A program made the translations under genes and the position numbers. From CAG-791 sp002392385 (lineage in GTDB: Bacteria; Bacillota; Clostridia; Lachnospirales; Lachnospiraceae), in assembly GCA_946616295.1 (NCBI GenBank), contig CAMOIU010000023.1:1-40235 (forward strand): 40,235 nt of DNA, in the 5' to 3' direction. The notes beneath the pieces were generated by a model. It ran no database searches. It was not told where the DNA came from and saw nothing but the letters and a program-made list of their open reading frames with translations. This document shows, piece after piece, positions 33,354 through 40,235 of this stretch; the stretch's first letter is position 1; each line of letters starts with the position of its first letter.

Positions 33354-35312
33354 TTATTTAATATGAACAGGAACACGGATCGCAGCAATTACATTATCAA
33401 GGCTATCCCCTTCCCCCATCAGAATAGTGAAATAGCCGTCTGTACTTTGGGAATACATATCTGTGATGCTCAATGTACAGGAATCATCAACAAGTGATCC
33501 CCATTCGAAGGACAGGAACATCCCTGCTTCTTCATATACACTCACACAGTAATGTTCGGGAAGGTCTCCTGAAAGAGCTATTTCGACATCCTTTTGATTT
33601 CCCCGTGCTATGATCAAAGCAGACGGGTCCGCCTTGATGGAGATCCTGTCGCTGTCTTCTATCGCCACCACAGTGACTACACTTGTAGTTTGAAGGTCTT
33701 TGTATTCAGCAGTTATCGTCACGCTGCCGGATGAGATCGCTTCAAGCACTCCGTTCGAGTCGAATCTCGCAATTTCCGGGTCACTGCTTGTCCAACTGAT
33801 AGGGGCAGAGCTGCCCATGAGTATTTCGCTTCCTGACTGCAGCCTCAATTCGATCCTGTCTCCCTGCAGCAGACAGTCAGTGTCTGAGAGAATCGTCAGA
33901 GAACCCTCCGCACCCACGCTTTCAGCAGTGGTCATTGCACCGTCCTGTTCGGCAGTAGCCACGCTCTGATTCTCAGTGGCTGTCTCCGTGCTGTCGGTAG
34001 CCGGAACAGCTGTTCCTGAAGGTGCAGACGCAGAGCCGCTTGATCTTCGGTATATTATCATCACTGCCGCAATCAGAAGAATGATCAGAGGTACGAAAAT
34101 AAGGGGTTTTTTAGAGCCCTTTGGCGGCACGATCACCGGATCAACGGGTGGAGGCGGGCCGCCTCCTTTTGACAGCTGACCGTTGTCAGGGTCAGAAGTG
34201 CCCGAGGGGGGCTCTGGCTCATCCTGTGATTCTTCCCCCGGAGGATCGATATCCTTATATTCAATAAATGCATCGACAGTTCCTCCGTCTGTTTCCGGAT
34301 GGGTGTCTTCTCTTTCTTTCCGTGGCTTTATACTATCCTTGTTCCAGGAAAAAGCATTTTCTGTCTTTTCATCAGTATTATCTATGGAATCAACCTGATT
34401 TGAAGGAAGGCATCCCTCTAATGCTGCCCGAAAGTCTGCTGCAGTCTGATATCTGTCTTTCGGATCATATGACAGTACTTTACGGATAACATTATACAGG
34501 TCCTTGCTCCCGTTCATTGGCGGAGGAACGGGAACACCATTCAAAAGCTTTAATCTGGCTTCGTTTCTTATCTCTGCTGTCAGGCTCCCTTCTGTAGGGA
34601 GGAACGGGTTGCGATTATTATTGAGCATCCTATAGAGCAGGATCCCAAGAGAATACAGATCTGCTGTGGCCCGGTATCCTGTCATTTGTACTACTTCCGG
34701 AGCCATATAGTCTTCTGTCCCCGCCATGGTATGGGCAGATTTGCTTCCCTCCATCACTCTCGCAACGCCGAAATCTCCGAGTTTGAAATGATGATCGTCA
34801 TCCACCATGACATTCGCGGCTTTGATGTCCCGATGCAAAATGGGCGGAGTCATTGCATGGCATGTCTGCAGCGCATTGCAAATATCCATGCCCAGCCTGA
34901 TGACTTCCTCTTCATCCATAACATGGCTGCGCAAATACTGATTCAGAGGAGTCAGCAGTTCCATTCGGATCAGAATATCTGCTCCGGGCCACCCCTCATG
35001 AGGAAGGACCATGTGATTCTCAAAGGAAACAATATTGGGATTTCCTTTGAGCGCAGCCATTACTCTGAATTCCTGCGAGACGGTTTCGATCTGGTAATTG
35101 ATGTATGTGGTTGCTTCTTCCTGTGATGTCGCAATTCCAGAGTCATACAGGACCTGAATATCCGCTCGGGAAGGCGGAATGGACATGACTTTAAGGGCTG
35201 CCTTGCGAATAACGCCGTCTTCTTTGGTTTCAATTTCATAAACTGTTCCAAAACTTCCGGCCCCGATCTTCCTGACCATTGTCCACCCAGGCCACGTGTT
35301 AATAATAGTCAT
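33354..35312 (-). CDS. Transmembrane Ser/Thr protein kinase with Ig-like outer domain
   Basis: 652 residues, ATG 35312 after AAGGGGAAA. The kinase spans about residues 10-300: glycine loop KIGAGSFGTVYE, Lys 41 in AALKVM, HRDIKAANVM at 160-169, DFGVARV at 180 and TMAGTEDYMAPEVVQMTGY as activation segment; all catalytic residues are present. A Pro/Glu/Asp-rich linker follows, one membrane helix at about 400-420 (KPLIFVPLIILLIAAVMIIY), a Ser/Thr/Ala stalk, and a Big2-like domain at about 470-555 (ISWTSSDPEIARFDSNGVLEA). The last 100 residues are an extra beta domain. It has no PASTA repeats, unlike PrkC at 13646-15934. Its operon partner is the OmpA-domain lipoprotein, suggesting a wall- or surface-sensing pair; targets are unknown. 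Confidence 0.88.
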   Translation of the reverse strand: MTIINTWPGWTMVRKIGAGSFGTVYEIETKEDGVIRKAALKVMSIPPSRADIQVLYDSGIATSQEEATTYINYQIETVSQEFRVMAALKGNPNIVSFENHMVLPHEGWPGADILIRMELLTPLNQYLRSHVMDEEEVIRLGMDICNALQTCHAMTPPILHRDIKAANVMVDDDHHFKLGDFGVARVMEGSKSAHTMAGTEDYMAPEVVQMTGYRATADLYSLGILLYRMLNNNRNPFLPTEGSLTAEIRNEARLKLLNGVPVPPPMNGSKDLYNVIRKVLSYDPKDRYQTAADFRAALEGCLPSNQVDSIDNTDEKTENAFSWNKDSIKPRKEREDTHPETDGGTVDAFIEYKDIDPPGEESQDEPEPPSGTSDPDNGQLSKGGGPPPPVDPVIVPPKGSKKPLIFVPLIILLIAAVMIIYRRSSGSASAPSGTAVPATDSTETATENQSVATAEQDGAMTTAESVGAEGSLTILSDTDCLLQGDRIELRLQSGSEILMGSSAPISWTSSDPEIARFDSNGVLEAISSGSVTITAEYKDLQTTSVVTVVAIEDSDRISIKADPSALIIARGNQKDVEIALSGDLPEHYCVSVYEEAGMFLSFEWGSLVDDSCTLSITDMYSQSTDGYFTILMGEGDSLDNVIAAIRVPVHIK

Positions 35313-35375
35313 CTGGCTATTTCCCCTTAACTAAAGTCTATCGTTTTGAATTGCAAGAACCATAAAACGGGCCAA

Positions 35376-35404
35376 TCAAAAAGGCGCTTTTCACAAAGTG
35401 CCTT
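35376..35404 (-). terminator. Terminator upstream of the kinase gene
   Basis: On the minus strand AAGGCACTTT-GTGA-AAAGCGCCTT is followed by TTT, with one A·C mismatch in the 10-bp stem. It would end transcription arriving from the recombinase remnant before the kinase gene at 35312, or act as an attenuator of the kinase operon. Confidence 0.6.
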
Positions 35405-35694
35405 GACGAAAGCCGGTCCGATAGGAATGTTGTATGATTCTCAAACAGATCCTACTATATGGAAATCCTACTGTCGTCTTGTGTTGCAATTTGCGTAATG
35501 ATAAATAGTATGAAGATTTCCGTATATGGCAGAAATCTATGATTTATTATGGCTTTCCTGCTAAGATGAGACAGTATTATTTTTCGTATACTGCCTATTT
35601 GAATTATAAAAAAGCTTTTTAAAATTGTCTACTCAAGACGGAATTGTATGGTTCCATTATAAAAAAGTTCGGTGCCTTCTTCCATAGATGACAG
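35405..35694. other. AT-rich intergenic stretch without a gene
   Basis: No credible coding frame. It holds an inverted repeat, TATATGGAAATC (35456-35467) and GATTTCCGTATA (35515-35526), with one mismatch and 47 bp between arms. No clear promoter for the kinase operon could be picked with confidence; a TTGCAA near 35350 with a poor -10 is the best guess. Confidence 0.5.
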
Positions 35695-36030
35695 TCACAG
35701 CTTCTTTTCCGCCTCCTCCGGGACAATCTCGAATGTTCCCTTCTCCCTGCCGGCGCGGTACCCGAAGGCCTTATGCATCTGGTACAAGGGTTTCCCCTGG
35801 GCAAATTGGCGACGGCACCGCATCCGGGCAAGGTCTCTGTAGTTTTCGCTCTCGCCCTGGGCAAATGCCGCGTACACAGTCATGAGCAGCTCTCCGTTCT
35901 GGGTAAGCGTATTGATGTTCTGAAGCTCAAAGAAAACACCGATACCCAATCCCTTCAGCTCTCTCGTTGCGTTCAGGATGGTACCGGTGTTACGTGCAAA
36001 CCGTGTTATGGATTTTGTGAGGATGTTCAA
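35695..36030 (-). pseudogene. Remnant of a large serine recombinase
   Basis: The visible 111 residues match the middle of resolvase/large serine recombinases: ILTKSITRFARNTGTILNATRELKGLGIGVFFE, then NINTLTQNGELLMTVYAAFAQGESEN, then GYRAGREKGTFEIVPEEAEKKL. The N-terminal part with the catalytic Ser is missing: there is no ATG, only a TTG at 36030 with an in-frame TGA just upstream. The protein also stops right after PEEA, before the zinc-ribbon/coiled-coil DNA-binding part. It cannot be active. It marks the right edge of the AT-rich island and suggests the island arrived on, or was invaded by, an integrative element. Confidence 0.8.
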
Positions 36031-36084
36031 ACTATATTTTGATCAAAATGTCTATCTATCCACAGAATGGATCACACACCCCTG

Positions 36085-36118
36085 GTACAAAAAGGACGCC
36101 TCCCGGATCCGGGAGGCG
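36085..36118 (-). terminator. Intrinsic terminator of dprA
   Basis: A perfect 22-bp palindrome (36097-36118, arms CGCCTCCCGGA / TCCGGGAGGCG) followed on the minus strand by TCCTTTTTGT, 39 bp after the dprA stop. Confidence 0.85.
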
Positions 36119-36156
36119 CTGCATCACTCACATTTATTCTCTTACACACATCCCTC

Positions 36157-37428
36157 TCACCTCCTGTAATTTCTCTCCATCGTCCTGCAATAGTACCCTG
36201 TACAGGGTTCTTCCGCCAGTCCTCGCACGAGGAGGCCGGCCATGAGGGCGCCGGCCTCCCGGATGCTGACTGCCCGGCCCAGGCGATGAGCCATCTTCTC
36301 ACGCAGGATGTCCAGTTCCTGCAGGTCGGCGGCATCAAGACATTCCCAGAGGGCCCGCTCCGCTGTACCGGCGGTGCCAGGTTGAGGGGCCGAACCCGAC
36401 CTGCCGCCGGATCCACTCTGCTCCGCCCCGGACGCAATCCCTGGCCCCTGCCCCTCCTCCATTCCGTCCCCCTCTCCTCCCTGGCCGATCCCCATGCGCT
36501 GCAGCAGGTCTTCCGGGCGGAGGGCTATGAAGGCGCCCTGCTGGATCAGGCGGTTGCAGCCGGCGCTCAGGAGGTCACCGATGCGGCCGGGGACGGCGAA
36601 TACATCTTTGTTCTGCTCCAGGGCCGTCTCCACCGTGATCATGGTGCCGGACTTCTCTCTGGCCAGGATCACCAGAAGCTGGTCCGACAGGCCGCTGATC
36701 AGGCGGTTCCGCAGGGGGAAGAGGCCCGGTTTGGGCTGGGTGCCCGGGGGATATTCGGACAGAATGCCGCCTCCGCGAGTGCCGCCCGCCAGGGCCTCGT
36801 AGAGTCTGCGGTTCTCCTCGGGATAGCAGATATCGGGGCCGCAGCCCAGGACGGCAAAAGAGGCGCCGCCCGCCTCCAGGGCCTCCAGCCCGGCGGCGCC
36901 GTCGATGCCTCTGGCCATGCCGCTGACGATCTGCACGCCGGCGGACGCCATAGAACCGGCAAAAAGGACCGCCTGCTGGATCCCGTAGCGGGAGGCCTTT
37001 CTGGCGCCGATCACTGCCACGCTGGGCCTTTCGTCGTGGGGGAGGTTGCCCCGGTAGTAGAGAGCGGCCGGCGGGTCGGGGATGTTGCGGAGCCTTTCGG
37101 GGTAGTGGTCGTCCTGCCAGGAGACAAAACGGATCTCGCCCTTCCTCAGCAGCTCGGCCTGGGCCCGGCGGTCTGCGCCGGAGGTTCGCTGCATGGAAGC
37201 AAGAAGCCTGTTCGCCATGCGGACAGACCTCAGCTCATCGTGTACTGCGGCCATGCACAGGTCCCGGAGCTCCGTTTCCGTCATTTCAAACAGGCGGTCG
37301 GCCCGTTCCAGGCCGCCGTCGTAGAGTTCCAGGACCTGACGGCGGCTCAGTCCCGCGTCCCTGCATAGCCACAGGGCCGCCGGGTCCGCACAGTCTTCTC
37401 CCAGTTCCTTCCAAACAGGCTCATTCAC
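36157..37428 (-). CDS. dprA: DNA-processing protein DprA (Smf)
   Basis: 423 residues from GTG 37428, which has GGGAGG 8-9 nt upstream; the frame opens slightly earlier but only onto that ribosome site. DprA binds incoming single-stranded DNA and loads RecA during transformation. N-terminal helical (SAM-like) domain, then the Rossmann core: SVAVIGARKASRYGIQQA, IVSGMARGIDGAAGLEALEAGG, VLGCGPDICYPEENRRLYE, GGGILSEYPPGTQP, FPLRNRLISGLSDQLLVILAREKSGTMITVETALEQNKDVFAVPG. A Gly/Ser/Glu-rich linker leads to a C-terminal winged helix. It lies 79 bp after comM and is probably on the same transcript. Confidence 0.95.
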   Translation of the reverse strand: MNEPVWKELGEDCADPAALWLCRDAGLSRRQVLELYDGGLERADRLFEMTETELRDLCMAAVHDELRSVRMANRLLASMQRTSGADRRAQAELLRKGEIRFVSWQDDHYPERLRNIPDPPAALYYRGNLPHDERPSVAVIGARKASRYGIQQAVLFAGSMASAGVQIVSGMARGIDGAAGLEALEAGGASFAVLGCGPDICYPEENRRLYEALAGGTRGGGILSEYPPGTQPKPGLFPLRNRLISGLSDQLLVILAREKSGTMITVETALEQNKDVFAVPGRIGDLLSAGCNRLIQQGAFIALRPEDLLQRMGIGQGGEGDGMEEGQGPGIASGAEQSGSGGRSGSAPQPGTAGTAERALWECLDAADLQELDILREKMAHRLGRAVSIREAGALMAGLLVRGLAEEPCTGYYCRTMERNYRR

Positions 37429-37516
37429 AGCCAACACCTCCCGATCTCATATGCTTCTGCGCGCAATAATACTCCGCGCGCAATATCTGCTCCCGGCCTC
37501 TTCCGCATCGACACAC

Positions 37517-39103
37517 TCAATATCCCCTGCCTCCCCGCATGCGGAGTTCCCTGTCCTCGGTCCCCCGCAGGAGGCAGGCCTCCGCCAGATGGTCCTCCCG
37601 GATGTCTTCTACTCCGTCCAGGTCCGCGATGGTCCGGGCCACCCGCAGGATGCGGTGATAGGACCGGGCGCTGACCTGCCTGCCCTCCAGGAGCTGGCGC
37701 ATGAAGCGTTTCTCCCTGGTGCCCAGGCGGCAGTAGCGGGCGGTGTCCTCCGCCGACAGTTCGGCGTTGAAGGCGATCCCCGCCCGGGCGTAGCGGTAAT
37801 GCTGTCTGGCGGCCGCCTCTTCCACCCGGTCCCTGACGGCGGGGCTCTCCGCCTGACCGCCGGTGCCATCGGCCGCCTCTTCCTGGAGCTCCGAGACCCG
37901 GGGTTCCGTCACGTGGAGGCGGATGTCCATCCTGTCCATGAGGGGACCGGAGATCCGCTGCCTGTACATCCTGATCTGGGCCTCGGTGCAGGTACAGGAA
38001 TCACTCGGGAACCTCCCGCACAGGCATGGATTCCCCGCGCCTGCCAGGAGGAAACGGGCGGGGAAACGGAAGGTCCCGTAGGAGCGGGTGATCCGGATCT
38101 CCCGCTCCTCCATGGGCTGACGTAAGAGATCCAGCTGGGCCCGGCCGAATTCCGGCATTTCATCGAGGAAAAGGACCCCATTGTGAGCCAGTGAGATGGC
38201 TCCGGGTCCGGGGCTGGTCCCGCCGCCGATCAGGGCCGCCCGCGTGACGGTGTGGTGGGGCGCCACGAAGGGGCGCACCCGGATCAGGCCGCCCTCCCGG
38301 GGGAGCCTGCCGGCCACACTGTAGACAGCGGAGACCTCCAGACACTCCTCCTCGCTCATGGAGGGCATCAGGCCGGGCAGGCAGGAGGCCAGGAGGCTCT
38401 TGCCGGACCCGGGCGGCCCCGACATGTAGATATTGTGGTAGCCCGCCGCCGCGATCTCCAGGGCCCTTTTGGCCTGGGCCTGGCCCTTCACGGCGGACAG
38501 GTCCGTATAGCCCGGCGCCTGGACAGTCCGGCTGTCTGCCGCGGCGTCCAGCCTCTCCTTCTGCTCCTGCATGACCTGGAGTCTCTTCTCAGGAGGCAGG
38601 TTCATGAAGCGGACCAGCTCCCGCAGGGTGCACACGCCCACGCAGCGGACGCCCGCGATGGCGTGGGCCTCCGCCAGATTGTCCATGGGCAGGACGCACA
38701 TGGGGACCCCGCTTTCCATGGCCAGCTTCACGATAGCCAGGACGCCCCGCACCGGCCGGATCTCTCCGTCCAGGCCCAGCTCTCCCAGGACCAGGGCCTC
38801 CCCGGCCGCGGAGAGAGGGACAGCGCCTTCCGAGACCAGGAGGCCGACGGCGATGGGCAGATCGATGACGATCCCCCGTTTGGGAATGTTGGCGGGGGCC
38901 AGGTTGACGGTGATCCGGCGGGGCTCCATGCCGTAGCCCGCATTGCGCATGGCCACCCGCACCCGCTCGCCCGCCTCCCGGACCTCCGTGCCCGCGAACC
39001 CCACCATGGAGAAAAAGGGCAGCCCCTCCGTGCAGTCGATCTCCACACGGATGAGATAGCTGGCGATGCCCCGTACCGCCCCCGATGTCACGACACTGTA
39101 CAT
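37517..39103 (-). CDS. comM: ComM/YifB-family AAA+ ATPase (magnesium-chelatase-like)
   Basis: 528 residues, ATG 39103 with AAGGAGG upstream. N-terminal ChlI-type Lon-protease-like domain (SYLIRVEIDCTEGLPFFSMVGFAGTEVREAGERVR, NLAPANIPKRG). The AAA+ domain has GPPGSGKSLLASCLPG (Walker A), LFLDEMPEF (Walker B), ITRSYGTFRFPARFLLAGAGNPC (sensor I) and SGPLMDRMDI with an Arg finger. A short C-terminal domain contains RSYHRILRVARTIADLDG. In transformable bacteria ComM is a helicase that extends branch migration during integration of donor DNA. Pairing with dprA supports a role in DNA uptake and recombination. Confidence 0.93.
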   Translation of the reverse strand: MYSVVTSGAVRGIASYLIRVEIDCTEGLPFFSMVGFAGTEVREAGERVRVAMRNAGYGMEPRRITVNLAPANIPKRGIVIDLPIAVGLLVSEGAVPLSAAGEALVLGELGLDGEIRPVRGVLAIVKLAMESGVPMCVLPMDNLAEAHAIAGVRCVGVCTLRELVRFMNLPPEKRLQVMQEQKERLDAAADSRTVQAPGYTDLSAVKGQAQAKRALEIAAAGYHNIYMSGPPGSGKSLLASCLPGLMPSMSEEECLEVSAVYSVAGRLPREGGLIRVRPFVAPHHTVTRAALIGGGTSPGPGAISLAHNGVLFLDEMPEFGRAQLDLLRQPMEEREIRITRSYGTFRFPARFLLAGAGNPCLCGRFPSDSCTCTEAQIRMYRQRISGPLMDRMDIRLHVTEPRVSELQEEAADGTGGQAESPAVRDRVEEAAARQHYRYARAGIAFNAELSAEDTARYCRLGTREKRFMRQLLEGRQVSARSYHRILRVARTIADLDGVEDIREDHLAEACLLRGTEDRELRMRGGRGY

Positions 39104-39170
39104 GAACCCTCCTTATATGATCGAATACGCACCTCCCGCGGCGGAGCCGCTTGGATGTGTCCCGGCCGTC

Positions 39171-39203
39171 GAGCGTGCACACGTGCGGGCACGGTGCACG
39201 CTC
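39171..39203. other. Strong hairpin in the comM leader
   Basis: GAGCGTGCAC and GTGCACGCTC form a 10-bp outer stem, continued by CGTGC/GCACG around GG, with one bulged A. It lies in the transcribed leader between the promoter (39260-39288) and ATG 39103. There is no T run, so it is more likely an RNA-stability or regulatory element than a terminator. Confidence 0.5.
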
Positions 39204-39242
39204 TCCTCCCTCATCACGAAAAAACGCAGCCACGATACGCAA

Positions 39243-39288
39243 ATGCGCATCATGACTGCATGATATCGGATGTATATACTTTTGTCAA
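39243..39288 (-). promoter_or_regulatory. Consensus promoter of comM-dprA with dyads
   Basis: TTGACA (39288-39283) and TATCAT (39265-39260) on the minus strand with a 17-bp spacer. ATCATG-ACTG-CATGAT (39249-39264) is a perfect dyad covering the -10 box, and ATGCGCAT (39243-39250) is a second palindrome beside it. Both look like operator candidates. The leader to comM is about 150 nt. Confidence 0.75.
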
Positions 39289-39309
39289 CGTATTTCAGAA
39301 TTATTGATT

Positions 39310-40235
39310 TCAGAAAAGGTAATCCGCCATGAGGGCGTTGCTCACGTCCAGCCCTTCCGGGGTGAGGGAGAATCGGCCGTCCTTCTCTCGGAGAAGGCCT
39401 GTGGCCAGGTGTCTGTCCAGGACAGGGCCGTAGACCTCCCGCAGAGACCGGCCGAACCGGCTCTCGAAGTCCCGGGCGGAGACGCCCGCCGTCATCCGCA
39501 GGCCCAGGAACATGAACTCCTCCATCCGGTCCCTGTCGCTGAGGACCTGGATGTCTTCCCGCAGGCCGTCCGGATAGACGGACTCCGCATTCTTACCTGT
39601 CAGCAGCTCTATGTAGCGGCCGCGGTCCGTGAGGTTGCGGAAGCGGGTCCCCGCCACATAAGAGGCGGCGCCGATCCCCAGGCCCAGATAGTCGTGGCCC
39701 GTCCAGTAGCCCGTGTTGTGGCGGCTCTCAAAGCCAGGGCGGGCATAGTTGGAGATCTCGTAGCGGGCCAGGCCGCAGGCAGACAGAAGGGTCTGGGTCT
39801 CCTCCACCATGGCCCGGTCCTCCTCCTCTGTGGGCAGGGGCGGGAGCTCCATGGCAGCGAAGGGGGTGCCCTCCTCGATGATCAGGCTGTAGGCGGACAG
39901 ATGTGGCGGTGCCAGGGAGACCGCGGTCTCCAGATTTTGCCGCCAGGCGGAGAGGGTCTGGCCGGGCAGGCCGCTCATGAGGTCCAGGCTCCAGTTGTCG
40001 TAGCCGGCCTCCCGCACGGCATGGCAGATGTCCAGGGCCTCCCTGGCCGTGTGGATCCTGCCCAGGAGCCGCAGCTCGTCGTCGCGGAAGGACTGGACGC
40101 CCAGGGAGAGGCGGTTGATGCCCAGAGACCGCAGGGCCCGGAGGCTGCGGAGGTCCAGAGTGCCCGGATTGGCCTCCAGGGTGATCTCCGCGTCCTTCAG
40201 AAGACAGAAAGCAGACCGGATCGTGTCCATGAGAC
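39310..40235 (-). CDS. hemW: HemW-like radical-SAM protein, N-terminus beyond the window
   Basis: The frame runs off the right edge; about 307 residues are visible of the usual 370-390. Missing are the cluster Cys triad and first strands. Visible are ITLEANPGTLDLRSLRALRSLGINRLSLGVQSF, NWSLDLMSGLPGQT, PPHLSAYSLIIEEGTPF, YEISNYARPGFESRHNTGYWTGHDYLGLGIGAASYV and the C-terminal HemW domain MEEFMFLGLRMTAGVS.RDFESRFG. This is the oxygen-independent coproporphyrinogen-oxidase-like family; HemW members mostly carry heme to respiratory enzymes and are not true oxidases. The conserved H.N..YW segment fits HemW. Confidence 0.92.
   Translation of the reverse strand, partial: LMDTIRSAFCLLKDAEITLEANPGTLDLRSLRALRSLGINRLSLGVQSFRDDELRLLGRIHTAREALDICHAVREAGYDNWSLDLMSGLPGQTLSAWRQNLETAVSLAPPHLSAYSLIIEEGTPFAAMELPPLPTEEEDRAMVEETQTLLSACGLARYEISNYARPGFESRHNTGYWTGHDYLGLGIGAASYVAGTRFRNLTDRGRYIELLTGKNAESVYPDGLREDIQVLSDRDRMEEFMFLGLRMTAGVSARDFESRFGRSLREVYGPVLDRHLATGLLREKDGRFSLTPEGLDVSNALMADYLF

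Overview
The window comes from a GC-rich, low-motility-signal Gram-positive bacterium, most likely a Clostridia/Lachnospiraceae-like gut or rumen anaerobe. This is inferred from the gene order priA-def-fmt-rsmB-rlmN-prpC-prkC-rsgA, the fused secDF, the BspA/InlB-type surface protein and strong GGAGG ribosome binding sites. No species can be named from the sequence alone. MurE carries a DNPR motif, so the wall peptide is probably built with meso-diaminopimelate. Nearly every gene is on the minus strand.

Layout. 1-375: the end of a chromate-transporter-family protein (+). 440-2584: a large protein with a C-terminal TerD-like domain; between it and its promoter lies a compact, strongly structured ~97-nt RNA candidate (2640-2736) that ends in a U tract. 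2855-3414: a non-coding array of alternating GGCTTAC / GTAAGCC heptamers with a 53-bp period. 3430-5115: an O-antigen-ligase-like membrane protein. 5208-10478: a giant secreted repeat protein. 10601-12558: a metallo-beta-lactamase-fold hydrolase and a divergent esterase.

12624-26325 is the housekeeping core, read right to left: recJ, murE, priA, def, fmt, rsmB, rlmN, prpC, prkC, rsgA. It combines wall precursor synthesis, replication restart, translation initiation, ribosome modification and the PASTA kinase/phosphatase pair, with tight spacings and several start/stop overlaps. secDF (26412-28808) and aspS (28978-30771) follow, each with a recognisable promoter.

30939-31083 holds a second, three-unit copy of the 53-bp heptamer array, 28 kb from the first. 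It abuts a ~54-bp fragment of a comM allele. From there to about 36 kb is a visibly more AT-rich island holding an OmpA-domain lipoprotein, a transmembrane Ser/Thr kinase with an Ig-like outer domain, and a decayed serine recombinase. The GC-rich core resumes with dprA and comM (DNA uptake/recombination), driven by a consensus promoter at 39260-39288, and the window ends inside hemW.

The observations most worth following are the two 53-bp heptamer arrays, the structured RNA upstream of the TerD-like gene, and the island with its kinase/OmpA-lipoprotein pair and comM remnant at its edge.
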